The notes: a model not told the origin generated them from the sequence alone. DNA of 17,597 bases from Pseudomonadota bacterium (GCA_023386865.1 JAEWIV010000151.1:1-17597), one strand, 5' to 3'. Shown: positions 1 through 6,778, numbered from the stretch's first letter. A program made the numbers and translations.

Positions 1-485
1 GTCACACCGGCATGCACCACGGCTTCCCACTGGCGAACCAGCGCACCACTAATCTTCGTTTCGGAAGAGAGCCCAACATTGCTCATGCGGCAGGCGGTAG
101 CTACGACTATTCGATGGTAGGCACGGAGCGGTTCACGAAGGTGGTGGGCGAGCTCGCTGCCGAAATGAACCTCTGCGTTGACGGCGGCACGGTCCAATTC
201 CTCGAAAGCATTGCGGTGAGCCTTTAGACGCTCAACGGGAATGTACAGGCGGTCCAACATGCCGCCGTAGGCCGGCAGCTCATAGTCGCCGCGCTTTCGT
301 GTTGTCCCTTCGCCGGCATTTACAATGGGCTCGCGAGCGCGCGCTATCGCGGCCTCGGCCTGACAGAACGCGGACAATGCAGCGTCTGCGATCTCAAAGT
401 GTCGCTTCCGCACGAGCTGCCGATGCCAGACATAGAAGCCCACCAGCGCAACCACGATGGTCGTAAGGGGGAGAAGAAGGATCAT
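1..485 (-). CDS. Membrane-anchored protein of unknown function, partial (C-terminus off the left edge)
   Basis: This minus-strand frame is open from 485 to the window edge, 161 codons without a stop. The protein begins with one hydrophobic segment (residues 1-18, MILLLPLTTIVVALVGFY) followed by a basic stretch (WHRQLVRKRH), so it is probably a single-pass inner-membrane protein with a cytoplasmic body. The body is rich in Ala, Glu and Arg and looks helical. I do not recognise the family. Two in-frame ATGs exist, at 491 and 485. GGAGG lies directly against the first but six bases before the second, so I chose 485. A TTGACA promoter with an embedded LexA box lies just upstream, so the gene is probably induced in the SOS response. 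What it does is unknown. Confidence 0.72.
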   Translation of the reverse strand, partial: MILLLPLTTIVVALVGFYVWHRQLVRKRHFEIADAALSAFCQAEAAIARAREPIVNAGEGTTRKRGDYELPAYGGMLDRLYIPVERLKAHRNAFEELDRAAVNAEVHFGSELAHHLREPLRAYHRIVVATACRMSNVGLSSETKISGALVRQWEAVVHAGV

Positions 486-528
486 GGCCATCCTCCAAAA
501 GAGCCCGGAATGGGTCGCCACATGATGA

Positions 529-543
529 GAACAAAATGAGAAC
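529..543. promoter_or_regulatory. LexA (SOS) box
   Basis: The plus strand reads GAAC-AAAATGA-GAAC, an exact match to the alphaproteobacterial LexA operator (GTTC-N7-GTTC on the minus strand). It overlaps the -10 and the spacer of the promoter for the leftmost gene, where bound LexA would block transcription. Seen directly; LexA control is inferred from the known consensus. Confidence 0.8.
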
Positions 544-561
544 ATCGCGACCAAGTGTCAA
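533..561 (-). promoter_or_regulatory. Promoter of the leftmost gene, LexA-overlapped
   Basis: On the minus strand a perfect -35 hexamer TTGACA (561-556) is followed after 17 bases by CATTTT (538-533), a weak -10. The expected transcription start near 526 leaves a leader of about 40 bases before the start codon at 485. A strong -35 with a poor -10 and an operator across them fits a repressed, inducible gene. Confidence 0.55.
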
Positions 562-601
562 TCCGCTAGGGGTTGGGGCGATAACCTCAAACTTGAGATG
601 T

Positions 602-648
602 CACTGCTAGGCGTTGAGAACGGCCAGGCGCTGCTGGCCTAGCCAGTG
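602..648. repeat. Imperfect inverted repeat between the CBASS operon and the leftmost gene
   Basis: CACTGCTAGGC (602-612) pairs with GCCTAGCCAGTG (637-648) over eleven bases with one bulged base, around a 24-base loop. A second, competing stem is possible inside it: GGCCAG (622-627) with CTGGCC (634-639). It lies downstream of the minus-strand CBASS operon and could act as a terminator or processing site, but no T-run follows on either strand. I see no gene in 562-741. Confidence 0.4.
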
Positions 649-741
649 TCGTTAGCGGCCGGCGGTCGTCGGCAGACGCCCCTTCAAGGGCGCGCAGCGC
701 ACAGTGCTGGCGTTGCTAGCAGTTTGAGCGTCGCCCGCGAG

Positions 742-945
742 TTACACTTGCTTAACGTCCGATGCGACGTTGGGGACCGTGTGCCGCCATATACAAAAGT
801 CATGGCCCCAGAACCGCTCGGGAAGCATCTCGGCTTGATGCCTATCCCGACCCACATCTTCAGCTACCACGACGCCAGTTTCCCTGTCCGTCCCGACTTG
901 CACCAGCCGGGCAGCAAGCGCTTCGATTGGAAACGCGTACGGCAT
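742..945 (-). CDS. Possible small protein at the end of the CBASS operon
   Basis: This 67-residue frame begins with ATG 12 bases after the stop of the E2-like gene on the same strand, which fits a fourth cistron. The product is mixed in composition (MPYAFPIEALAARLVQVGTD at its start, three Trp/His-rich stretches later), with no signal peptide, membrane segment or motif that I recognise. No Shine-Dalgarno sequence is visible before the ATG, and an overlapping frame on the plus strand (646-954) is longer, so coding is not certain. It may be a real small gene, a remnant of a longer one, or non-coding DNA. No function is proposed. Confidence 0.35.
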   Translation of the reverse strand: MPYAFPIEALAARLVQVGTDRETGVVVAEDVGRDRHQAEMLPERFWGHDFCIWRHTVPNVASDVKQV

Positions 946-957
946 ACGAGTTAGCTA

Positions 958-1638
958 TCAGGCAGCGGCCTTCTCTAGCTTGAGGCGCTCTATCAACAAA
1001 TTCGCCGTATGAAGGACGAGTCCCTGAGGCACCCTCGCAAGTTGCCTCACGCCATCCATATGGCATTTGCGCAGTACGCGCCCGCTGCCACAAGGGCATG
1101 GCCAATGCCCCTTGTGCTTCTTGAAAATGAATGAACGCAGGAACCGGAGAAGCACAAGCTCATCTTTTATGCCAAGCAGCGTCCTATAGAACTCGATGAT
1201 GCCTTTTACTCCATGGCCTCTGTCGCCAGTTGGCCATTCCTCACCCTGTTCGACGAGGCTGTTGCCAATCAGGTAGTTCCGAACAGGGATATCGAGCACT
1301 CTCTCTAGCGAAAAATCGCCATTCATCGCCAGCCACAGTTCCTCGCTGACGCCCAGACAGAGCGCGCCGGTCTTCGGGTAGACGTGCCGATCCATCGTAC
1401 GGGGAATTCGTTCTGCCGTTTCCCAGACCGTGGGCAGCCAGTGCGGATAGTTGTCCGGGAGCTTGATGTCGAGGCTGTAGCGATCGACCTCGACCCCGTC
1501 ATGCGAGATGCCGAGCGTTCCCCTGACGACGACTGCGCCGTTGACCTTGCGTGCATGCAGCGTCGGGTACGTTCGGAGAAGTACCTGACGCAACGCCTCG
1601 TATGCCTCCGGTTCCCGTTCGAACCAAGGCAATGTCAT
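958..1638 (-). CDS. CBASS E2-like conjugating protein with a C-terminal SEC-C zinc motif
   Basis: The 226-residue protein has the order of a ubiquitin E2 (UBC) fold at residues 1-155: a beta region ending in LDIKLPDNYPHWLP (about 56-69, like the E2 YPFxPP segment), then H85 in DRHVYPKTGALCLG with the presumed catalytic Cys94. A C-terminal CPCGSG...KCH motif (C181, C183, C192, H193) is a SEC-C zinc-binding site. In short type II CBASS, E2 proteins without a separate E1 or JAB peptidase act on the cyclase; that role is inferred here. The start at 1638 is set by an ATGA overlap with the cyclase stop (1637-1635), which implies translational coupling; the frame stays open upstream to 1755 but this part lies inside the cyclase gene. 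I cannot say whether the SEC-C tail is common in this group. Confidence 0.83.
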   Translation of the reverse strand: MTLPWFEREPEAYEALRQVLLRTYPTLHARKVNGAVVVRGTLGISHDGVEVDRYSLDIKLPDNYPHWLPTVWETAERIPRTMDRHVYPKTGALCLGVSEELWLAMNGDFSLERVLDIPVRNYLIGNSLVEQGEEWPTGDRGHGVKGIIEFYRTLLGIKDELVLLRFLRSFIFKKHKGHWPCPCGSGRVLRKCHMDGVRQLARVPQGLVLHTANLLIERLKLEKAAA

Positions 1639-2534
1639 TCCTCGGAGCTCCAGGGCCGCGTCACAACAGGCGCACTCACGGCAGCAGCGCGAAGCACCTG
1701 AACGCGTGGTGTCGCCTTCGCGGCAGAGTCGATCTTGCCGAACACGGCCTCCCATCCATCGCTTTCAACGGTATCGAGCGTATCCCGCGCCGTGCTGGAC
1801 AGCACGTCGCGGAGTTCGTCGGTCAAGCAGGACGACAGGTCGTTGCCGGTGGGATTGGCCGGGTCCTCGATTGTCAGCGAATCCATGTCATCGGCGAAGG
1901 CTTCGAGCACACGCTTAAAGCGATCTTCAAGCGTGCCGCCGTTGTTACCGCTGAGAACTTCGATGATCAGCAGCTCCAACGGAAAAGTCTTCATGCGGAT
2001 GTCATTGCGCGTGCGCCAGAGCTTGCCGAGCTTGATCACATCCGTGCAGCCGCTGTCACGAATATGGCTGATATGGACCTCAAGGTTGGTCTTCAGGCGT
2101 TCCTTGTCACCCTCGTTCTGGTGCAAGAACACGTCCGTCTTGGTTTCGTCGATGTAGCGCCCGGGCACGACATCGACCTTGAGGTCCTTCTTGTTGTCCG
2201 CGCTGCGCAGACGAAGAGCAGAACGCTTACGGCGGATGCTGTAGGACTTCTCCAGCAGCGTTGCGACATCTTCGTAGATTTCTTCGAGCGTCTCACCCGC
2301 CGACGTGTCGTCATTCTCGAAGTAGACAACTTCATCGAGATCATAGTCGTCGCGGATCATCGTGCCCTTGGCACGGGATCCGCCATGCGTGAAGGTCAGA
2401 TTGCTGTACGGGTACTTCTCGCGCAGCAGGCGCTCAACTTCGTCACGCTCGTCATCGAGCGCGACGAGTTCGGGGCAACCTTCTCTCAGCTCTTGCGAGA
2501 CGAGGAGATCGTGGAGGTACTGGGCACCGTTCAT
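1635..2534 (-). CDS. CBASS CD-NTase (cGAS/DncV-like nucleotidyltransferase)
   Basis: The 299-residue protein carries the polymerase-beta-type active site of CD-NTases: GGSRAKGT at 51-58, followed by the metal-binding D65 and D67 (YDLDE), and a third acid D121 in LKVDVVPGR. Such enzymes join nucleotides into cyclic di- or trinucleotide messengers when phage is sensed; the product here cannot be read from the sequence. The gene sits between the HNH-SAVED effector, which it overlaps by 83 bases, and the E2-like gene, which it overlaps by ATGA. The C-terminus reads WSSEE and does not end in Gly or Ala, the residue usually conjugated by Cap2 or CBASS E2 enzymes. The N-terminus (YLHDLLVSQEL...) is of usual type for the family, which supports the ATG at 2534 despite a weak ribosome site. 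Confidence 0.92.
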   Translation of the reverse strand: MNGAQYLHDLLVSQELREGCPELVALDDERDEVERLLREKYPYSNLTFTHGGSRAKGTMIRDDYDLDEVVYFENDDTSAGETLEEIYEDVATLLEKSYSIRRKRSALRLRSADNKKDLKVDVVPGRYIDETKTDVFLHQNEGDKERLKTNLEVHISHIRDSGCTDVIKLGKLWRTRNDIRMKTFPLELLIIEVLSGNNGGTLEDRFKRVLEAFADDMDSLTIEDPANPTGNDLSSCLTDELRDVLSSTARDTLDTVESDGWEAVFGKIDSAAKATPRVQVLRAAAVSAPVVTRPWSSEE

Positions 2535-3738
2535 TTGCTTGCACTTTCAGCCTCTCGACGAAGCCGCCTTCTGTTTGAACATTGTCGTAGACGACCAACA
2601 CAGGATCGACCTTCGGCAGAAGGTCGAACCCGCAGGCAATCGCGACAGGCGCCGGGACAGCGGGGAACACGTGAAGTTCCCTTGCTGCCGGATGCTTCTT
2701 GCGCAGGAGAGCGAGTAGCTCGCGATAGACCTTCCGAAATTCATCAAGGTCATCGCGCTGCCGAAGAAAGCCCGTATTTGGAACGGCATCCCGAAGAGAG
2801 ATGCCATAGAGCGAATAGCCGTCGTCGATATGCGCCGGCAGAGCGGCGAGATCGATTGCACCGCTCAGCGACAAGACCAAGGCGACCTTGTCCGCAGACG
2901 TTCCCTCGCGCAGACACTCGACGGTGTATTGCACCGTTGGCTGGCCTTTCGACCAGGTCCACCGATACGAACGATCGCGATGGCACTGATAGAAGTCCGT
3001 CTGAACCTTGTTGCTCAAGCTCGCACCGAGCCCAACAAGCAAAGGCATCGGCGCAAGACCGAAGACGGACAGATGCTTACTGCGCTCGATCTCCGAACCC
3101 TTGGCATAGAGCCGCTGCACGTCACCCTGGATAGCTTCGTACGCAGCCGCATAGAACGAGCCGCCACGTTCGTTGCCCACGCCGGTCAGATCGATCACGG
3201 TGCTCGGGCCCGCCGGATACCTTGGAGGAAGCGCGTCGAAGATCTCGGCTTGCGAGATGTCGACCACGCTCGCGCCAATCCTTGCCTTGACCTGGAGGAC
3301 AGTGGTCTGCACCTCGGGTCCGAGGCCCGTCACCCACCGGATGCGTTTCTCGTGTTCCGCCTTGAATTGCTGGAGATCAGCGCGGGTGTATTGCGCCGGG
3401 TTGTCGTCCACGAGTTTGTGGCACCGTGCACAGAGCAGCATCAGGTTCTCGAAGCTGTCGATGTCCTCAGGGCGGACACCGTCCAGACCGCGCGGCCCAG
3501 CCTCCCGAAAGGCGCAAATGTGAGCCCGCTCGGCGAAGACGCCGGCCTCGGAGGTTACGTGATGCTGGAACAGAAGATCGTTGCAGCCGCGAAACTGGCA
3601 GCGTCCGCCGCTCGCTGCGACCAAGCCCAACGTTACCGTCAGTGTGATCTTACGGTGATTGAGCTTGCGAAGGGGCAAGGCGTCAACATCTTGTGGCTGG
3701 CGGGCACTCTCCTGGCGACTGGCTGTGGTTCTAGCCAT
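2452..3738 (-). CDS. cap5: CBASS effector Cap5, HNH endonuclease fused to SAVED sensor
   Basis: The N-terminal part is an HNH nuclease: C47 and C52, the AHI motif with H73, N98 (FENLMLLC), C103, C106 and H107 (CARCHKLVDDNP). The rest (about 170-405) matches a SAVED domain, which binds the cyclic nucleotide made by the CD-NTase; in Cap5 this binding switches on DNA cutting and leads to cell death or arrest. It is the first gene of the operon and reads away from the CapH/CapP pair. At 428 residues it is longer than a usual Cap5 of about 400. The last 27 residues are read out of frame inside the cyclase gene and hold about ten Arg, so they look like an accidental extension. A single-base change just before the overlap would instead end the protein at a TGA (2533-2531) that overlaps the cyclase ATG. 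Confidence 0.92.
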   Translation of the reverse strand: MARTTASRQESARQPQDVDALPLRKLNHRKITLTVTLGLVAASGGRCQFRGCNDLLFQHHVTSEAGVFAERAHICAFREAGPRGLDGVRPEDIDSFENLMLLCARCHKLVDDNPAQYTRADLQQFKAEHEKRIRWVTGLGPEVQTTVLQVKARIGASVVDISQAEIFDALPPRYPAGPSTVIDLTGVGNERGGSFYAAAYEAIQGDVQRLYAKGSEIERSKHLSVFGLAPMPLLVGLGASLSNKVQTDFYQCHRDRSYRWTWSKGQPTVQYTVECLREGTSADKVALVLSLSGAIDLAALPAHIDDGYSLYGISLRDAVPNTGFLRQRDDLDEFRKVYRELLALLRKKHPAARELHVFPAVPAPVAIACGFDLLPKVDPVLVVYDNVQTEGGFVERLKVQANERCPVPPRSPRLARAERRLPRTRRAR

Positions 3739-3789
3739 TGTTGCTGCTCAACGGGCTTGCCGGGGGTATGGCGAATGCGTCATAGTGAT

Positions 3790-3839
3790 TATGTCTTGAT
3801 CATACCACAGTATGTCGAAATAGGCAAAGTATCTATGTC
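3790..3839. promoter_or_regulatory. Candidate CapH operator: three TATGTC direct repeats
   Basis: TATGTC occurs at 3790-3795, 3811-3816 and 3834-3839, spaced 21 and 23 bases apart, about two helical turns. The first lies just downstream of the CBASS -10, the second within its spacer and the third beyond the -35, next to the capH start. The repeats are seen; binding by the XRE protein is inferred from position only. Confidence 0.45.
3799..3827 (-). promoter_or_regulatory. Promoter of the CBASS operon
   Basis: On the minus strand TTGCCT (3827-3822) and TATGAT (3804-3799) are separated by exactly 17 bases. Both are close to the sigma-70 consensus. The expected start near 3792 gives a leader of about 53 bases before the cap5 ATG at 3738. 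It lies in the 110-base gap shared with the divergent regulator gene. Confidence 0.55.
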
Positions 3840-3848
3840 TACAACGCC

Positions 3849-4202
3849 ATGACCGACCCCGCATCTCACCTAAGCTTTCAAGAACGCCTTCGAACTGCCA
3901 GAGAACAATTAAGGAAATGGAGCCGCATAGAGCTCGCTGAGCGAGCCAAGCTACCTCCCAGTTCGATCGCACATTTCGAAACCGGCTCGCGGAAGCCGTC
4001 TTTCGACACGTTGCGCCGTCTCGCAAACGCCCTCGACGTGACGACCGATTATTTGCTTGGACGCGTCGATGATCCTGGCCTGGCCGAAGCAGGCGACCCG
4101 CTCTATCGCGACATCGGAAAGCTGACCGGCACCGACCGGGAGATCGCGAAGGACTTCCTCGCGATGCTCGCCGACCGCAGCCAGAAGAAGCGCGGGTCCT
4201 AA
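3849..4202 (+). CDS. capH: XRE-family repressor, CapH-like
   Basis: The 117-residue protein has one helix-turn-helix of the HTH_3/XRE type at about residues 9-70: LRTAREQLRKWSRIELAERA, then SSIAHFETGSRKPSFDTLRR and LANALDVTTDYLLGR. The C-terminal 45 residues are short and charged. It is divergent from a CBASS operon and three bases ahead of an ImmA/IrrE-type peptidase gene. This is the arrangement of CapH and CapP, where CapH represses CBASS until CapP cleaves it in response to DNA damage. The role is by analogy and gene order; the HTH fold is clear. A five-codon frame (ATG at 3835) ends in ATGA across the start codon and no Shine-Dalgarno sequence is visible. Confidence 0.85.
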   Translation: MTDPASHLSFQERLRTAREQLRKWSRIELAERAKLPPSSIAHFETGSRKPSFDTLRRLANALDVTTDYLLGRVDDPGLAEAGDPLYRDIGKLTGTDREIAKDFLAMLADRSQKKRGS

Positions 4203-4205
4203 ACC

Positions 4206-5090
4206 ATGAGCTTGGCTTTCAAGCTGAAGATGGCCAAGCAAAAAGGCGAAGCCTTTGTGCGGGACGAGAACATCACGGCCTTGCCCATTGATCCCTTCAA
4301 GATCGCGAAGAGCCGAGATATCGAAGTGAAGCCCAAGCCCGATACTGCCGGCGGCGTATCAGGCATGTTGCTGAGACACGGGAACCAGTTCGGCATTCTC
4401 TACGCCACGCACATCAAGAGTGAAGGCTTCCAACGTTTCAGCGTCGGGCACGAGCTGGGGCACTACTTTTTGGAAGGGCATGTTGATCACGTCCTCAAGG
4501 ACGGCATCCATGAATCCCACGCGGGCTTCATTGCCGATGACCCTTACGAACAAGAGGCTGATCAGTTCGCCACGGGCTTGCTTATGCCCAGTAGTCTCTT
4601 CAAGAAGGAACTCGGAAAATACCAGCCAGGGCTTGAAACAGTCGAAGCCTTGCAAATCCTTTGCATGACATCGCTCACTGCCACAGCGAGCCGCTATGCC
4701 GAGTTGACCGAGGACGCGGCGGCGATCGTCATTAGCACGGGCCAGATCATTGACTACTGCATCATGTCCGAAACTCTGAAGACGCTCCCGAATCTGTCCT
4801 GGATCAGGAAGGGCTCTCCTGTTCCGACCGGGACGGCAACCGCCCGGTTCAACGGTAACAGGAAGCGCGTCGCTGATAGCGACAGAGAGGAAGATGAGAT
4901 CGATATCCGGGACTGGCTTGGCGGTACGCGATCAGTGAGGACCAACGAACAGGTCATTGGGCTTGGGGGCTACGGCAAGACGCTAACGGTTTTGACGTGC
5001 CCGTCGGTACAAGATGAGACTTACACGGATGACGATGGCGACGACGACGAGAGCCTGATGGAACGGTGGACGCCACGCTTCCGCCGCTGA
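4206..5090 (+). CDS. capP: ImmA/IrrE-family zinc metallopeptidase, CapP-like
   Basis: The 294-residue protein carries the zinc-peptidase signature HELGH at 82-86 (H82, E83, H86) and the third ligand E117 in EQEADQFATGLLMP, the classic ImmA/IrrE pattern. The C-terminal 90 residues are outside the catalytic domain and end in an acidic run (TDDDGDDDES) before a basic tail. In CapP the peptidase is activated by single-stranded DNA and cleaves CapH, which turns on CBASS; this is inferred from the family and from the adjacent capH-like gene, with a gap of three bases. Whether the acidic tail belongs to known CapP proteins I cannot tell. The 3' end lies 35 bases before the next likely start, so the following peptidase gene is probably co-transcribed. 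Confidence 0.88.
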   Translation: MSLAFKLKMAKQKGEAFVRDENITALPIDPFKIAKSRDIEVKPKPDTAGGVSGMLLRHGNQFGILYATHIKSEGFQRFSVGHELGHYFLEGHVDHVLKDGIHESHAGFIADDPYEQEADQFATGLLMPSSLFKKELGKYQPGLETVEALQILCMTSLTATASRYAELTEDAAAIVISTGQIIDYCIMSETLKTLPNLSWIRKGSPVPTGTATARFNGNRKRVADSDREEDEIDIRDWLGGTRSVRTNEQVIGLGGYGKTLTVLTCPSVQDETYTDDDGDDDESLMERWTPRFRR

Positions 5091-5125
5091 CGCACTTCAT
5101 TATCTCTGCGGTGAGGTCATTCCCG

Positions 5126-5944
5126 ATGACGCATATCAGAGCCAGGACGATGCCAAGGGAATTGCAGTTCTTTTGCCGTCATCTGGTCGGCCTTTGTGTC
5201 ACCTATCGCTACGAGGACGCGCCCGCAGGCGAAGCCGATCATTTCGATGCCTATTCAGGCACGCTCATTGAAATCGATCAGGGCGTCTACTTTCTGACTG
5301 CCGGTCACATTCTTCGCAACCTCGAGATAGCACGGCGCAGCGATGCCGTTGAAATCAAGACCGCTTCTTTGGCCGACACATTCGGTCTCAACCGGATCTG
5401 TGATTTGCCCATTCCCTTTAATCTGAAAGACGTACCCTTCTTCTTTATCGACGAGGACGACGCAGGTCTCGACTTCGGGATCATTCCGCTTGCGCCATAC
5501 TATGTTCGATTGCTCGCAAAAAACGGCGTCATTGCCCTCGGCGAAAAGAACTGGATACATCAATCGACGCTCGACTTTGATTTCTAACAAATGCTGGGCT
5601 TTCCCGAAGAACTCGCCTCAAAGCATGTTCCGGACTCGGGCCACGCGTTGGTCGCGCCGGTCATGTTCCCAGTGCGACGGCTTCCCGCCGCGCCGCCGGA
5701 CCGGCAACCAACTCAGCATCCACAGTTTGTAGGGCAGCTCGACGCGGGCCTGCCCCTTCACAGCGTCAAGGGAATGAGTGGCGGCCCGATCTTCGGCTTC
5801 AAGCTTGGACCGGATGGTCTCCGTTACTGGATTGTCGCTCTGCAGAGCGCCTGGAATCGTCAGCGCCGTATCGTCTACGGCTGCTCTTTGCCGATCCTCG
5901 CCTCGATGATGACCAAGTGGGCCACAGAACCAGATCATCATTGA
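5126..5944 (+). pseudogene. Trypsin-like serine peptidase interrupted by one in-frame TAA
   Basis: Two frames in the same register, 5126-5587 and 5591-5944, are separated only by TAA at 5585-5587. Read through, they give one S1-type peptidase of about 272 residues with the full triad: H61 (YFLTAGHIL), D116 (GLDFGIIPL) and S218 (KGMSGGPIF). The break falls between D and S, at FDF-stop-QMLGFPEEL; a Tyr codon there (TAC or TAT) would restore a segment typical of the family. ATG at 5126 has GAGG nine bases upstream and is preferred to 5066, which lies inside the capP-like gene. It may be a pseudogene, a sequencing error or a readthrough gene. It follows the CapH/CapP pair on the same strand. Confidence 0.7.
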
Positions 5945-5956
5945 CCTGGTTTGTAC

Positions 5957-6778
5957 CTAGCGGACTTTCTGTCTGCCGTTGGAGTCGAGCAGATAAGCGT
6001 CGATGGCACCGCCGATACCCATGAGGTCGGGGACAGTCTCAGAAGTCTTCTTTGCAGCTTCGATTAAGCCGATAGCGATGTATTCGGCTTCAGCACGCGT
6101 AACTTCTTCGATCTTCTTCTTGTCCTCGAAGGCTGGCAGGCTCTTGGGAAGGTGCTCCTTGCCCGCGCCTTCGATGACATGGTTGTTGAAGGCATCCGTG
6201 TGTCCAAAGTGCGGGTAGTCAGGTAGGCTCGTCAGCTCCAACTTCTGAGTGTTGATGTTCCCGCCGTAAGAGAAGTCCGCATTCAGATTGAATTGGACCG
6301 AGCGAACGATGGTCACCTTGTTCGCTTCGTCATACTCGCCAAACACCAACTGAAACATGGTCGAGCCGGCGAAGGACCTCACATAGTCAGGAGAAGAGGC
6401 CGCCACCTCTTCGACCTTCGCGATGACGTGGCGGAAGAGCGCTTCCAGGTCAGTATCCGCAAGTGGCTTGCTTTGGGCTTCGACAAAGGCCTTTGCGACC
6501 TCCTTTGCGTCGAAGAAGGTTATGCCGTTCTTGGCAATGTCGCCACACGGATCATGGGGCCAGAGGGGAACCCTGGCCGAAATCCATTCCGACATGCCGG
6601 TGCCTGCGATGAAGCCCGATTTCCAATTGCCCGGAAAGATGACCTTATTGTTTCCATCGCAAAAGTGGCCAAGGATTTTCGAGCGCGTGTCGGACGCGAC
6701 AACAAGACCGTCGCGGAACGGGACCACGACGACCAGCGTTCCTTCGATGCCACCTATGATCTGCTGCCGAGAGCGCAA
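5957..6778 (-). CDS. Proteasome/HslV-like Ntn-hydrolase
   Basis: The start of the mature protein matches a proteasome beta or HslV subunit: Gly13-Thr14, then LVVVVPFRDGLVVASDTR with Asp at position 17 counted from Thr, Lys at 32 (NNKVIF, matching Lys33 with a one-residue gap), and FIAGTG further on. Thr1, Asp17 and Lys33 are the catalytic residues of proteasomes, and cleavage after Gly frees Thr1. The mature part is about 260 residues, longer than HslV or a usual beta subunit. No ATG exists near the start; TTG at 6778 follows AAGAGGAG and gives a 13-residue propeptide, whereas TTG at 6832 has no ribosome site. No partner ATPase is seen nearby. The gene stands alone between a trypsin-like gene (convergent) and AbiE (divergent). 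Fold likely, function unknown. Confidence 0.72.
   Translation of the reverse strand: MRSRQQIIGGIEGTLVVVVPFRDGLVVASDTRSKILGHFCDGNNKVIFPGNWKSGFIAGTGMSEWISARVPLWPHDPCGDIAKNGITFFDAKEVAKAFVEAQSKPLADTDLEALFRHVIAKVEEVAASSPDYVRSFAGSTMFQLVFGEYDEANKVTIVRSVQFNLNADFSYGGNINTQKLELTSLPDYPHFGHTDAFNNHVIEGAGKEHLPKSLPAFEDKKKIEEVTRAEAEYIAIGLIEAAKKTSETVPDLMGIGGAIDAYLLDSNGRQKVR

Noticed and set aside
12..227. Plus-strand frame of 71 codons at the left edge
   Set aside because: It lies exactly antisense to the longer minus-strand frame that has a promoter, a LexA box and a good ribosome site.
646..954. Plus-strand frame of 102 codons opposite the possible small CBASS gene
   Set aside because: No ribosome site or motif; the minus-strand frame fits the operon better, although neither is certain.
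1551..3134. Plus-strand frame of 527 codons
   Set aside because: It is antisense to the cyclase and Cap5 genes, whose motifs are unmistakable; its product is low-complexity.
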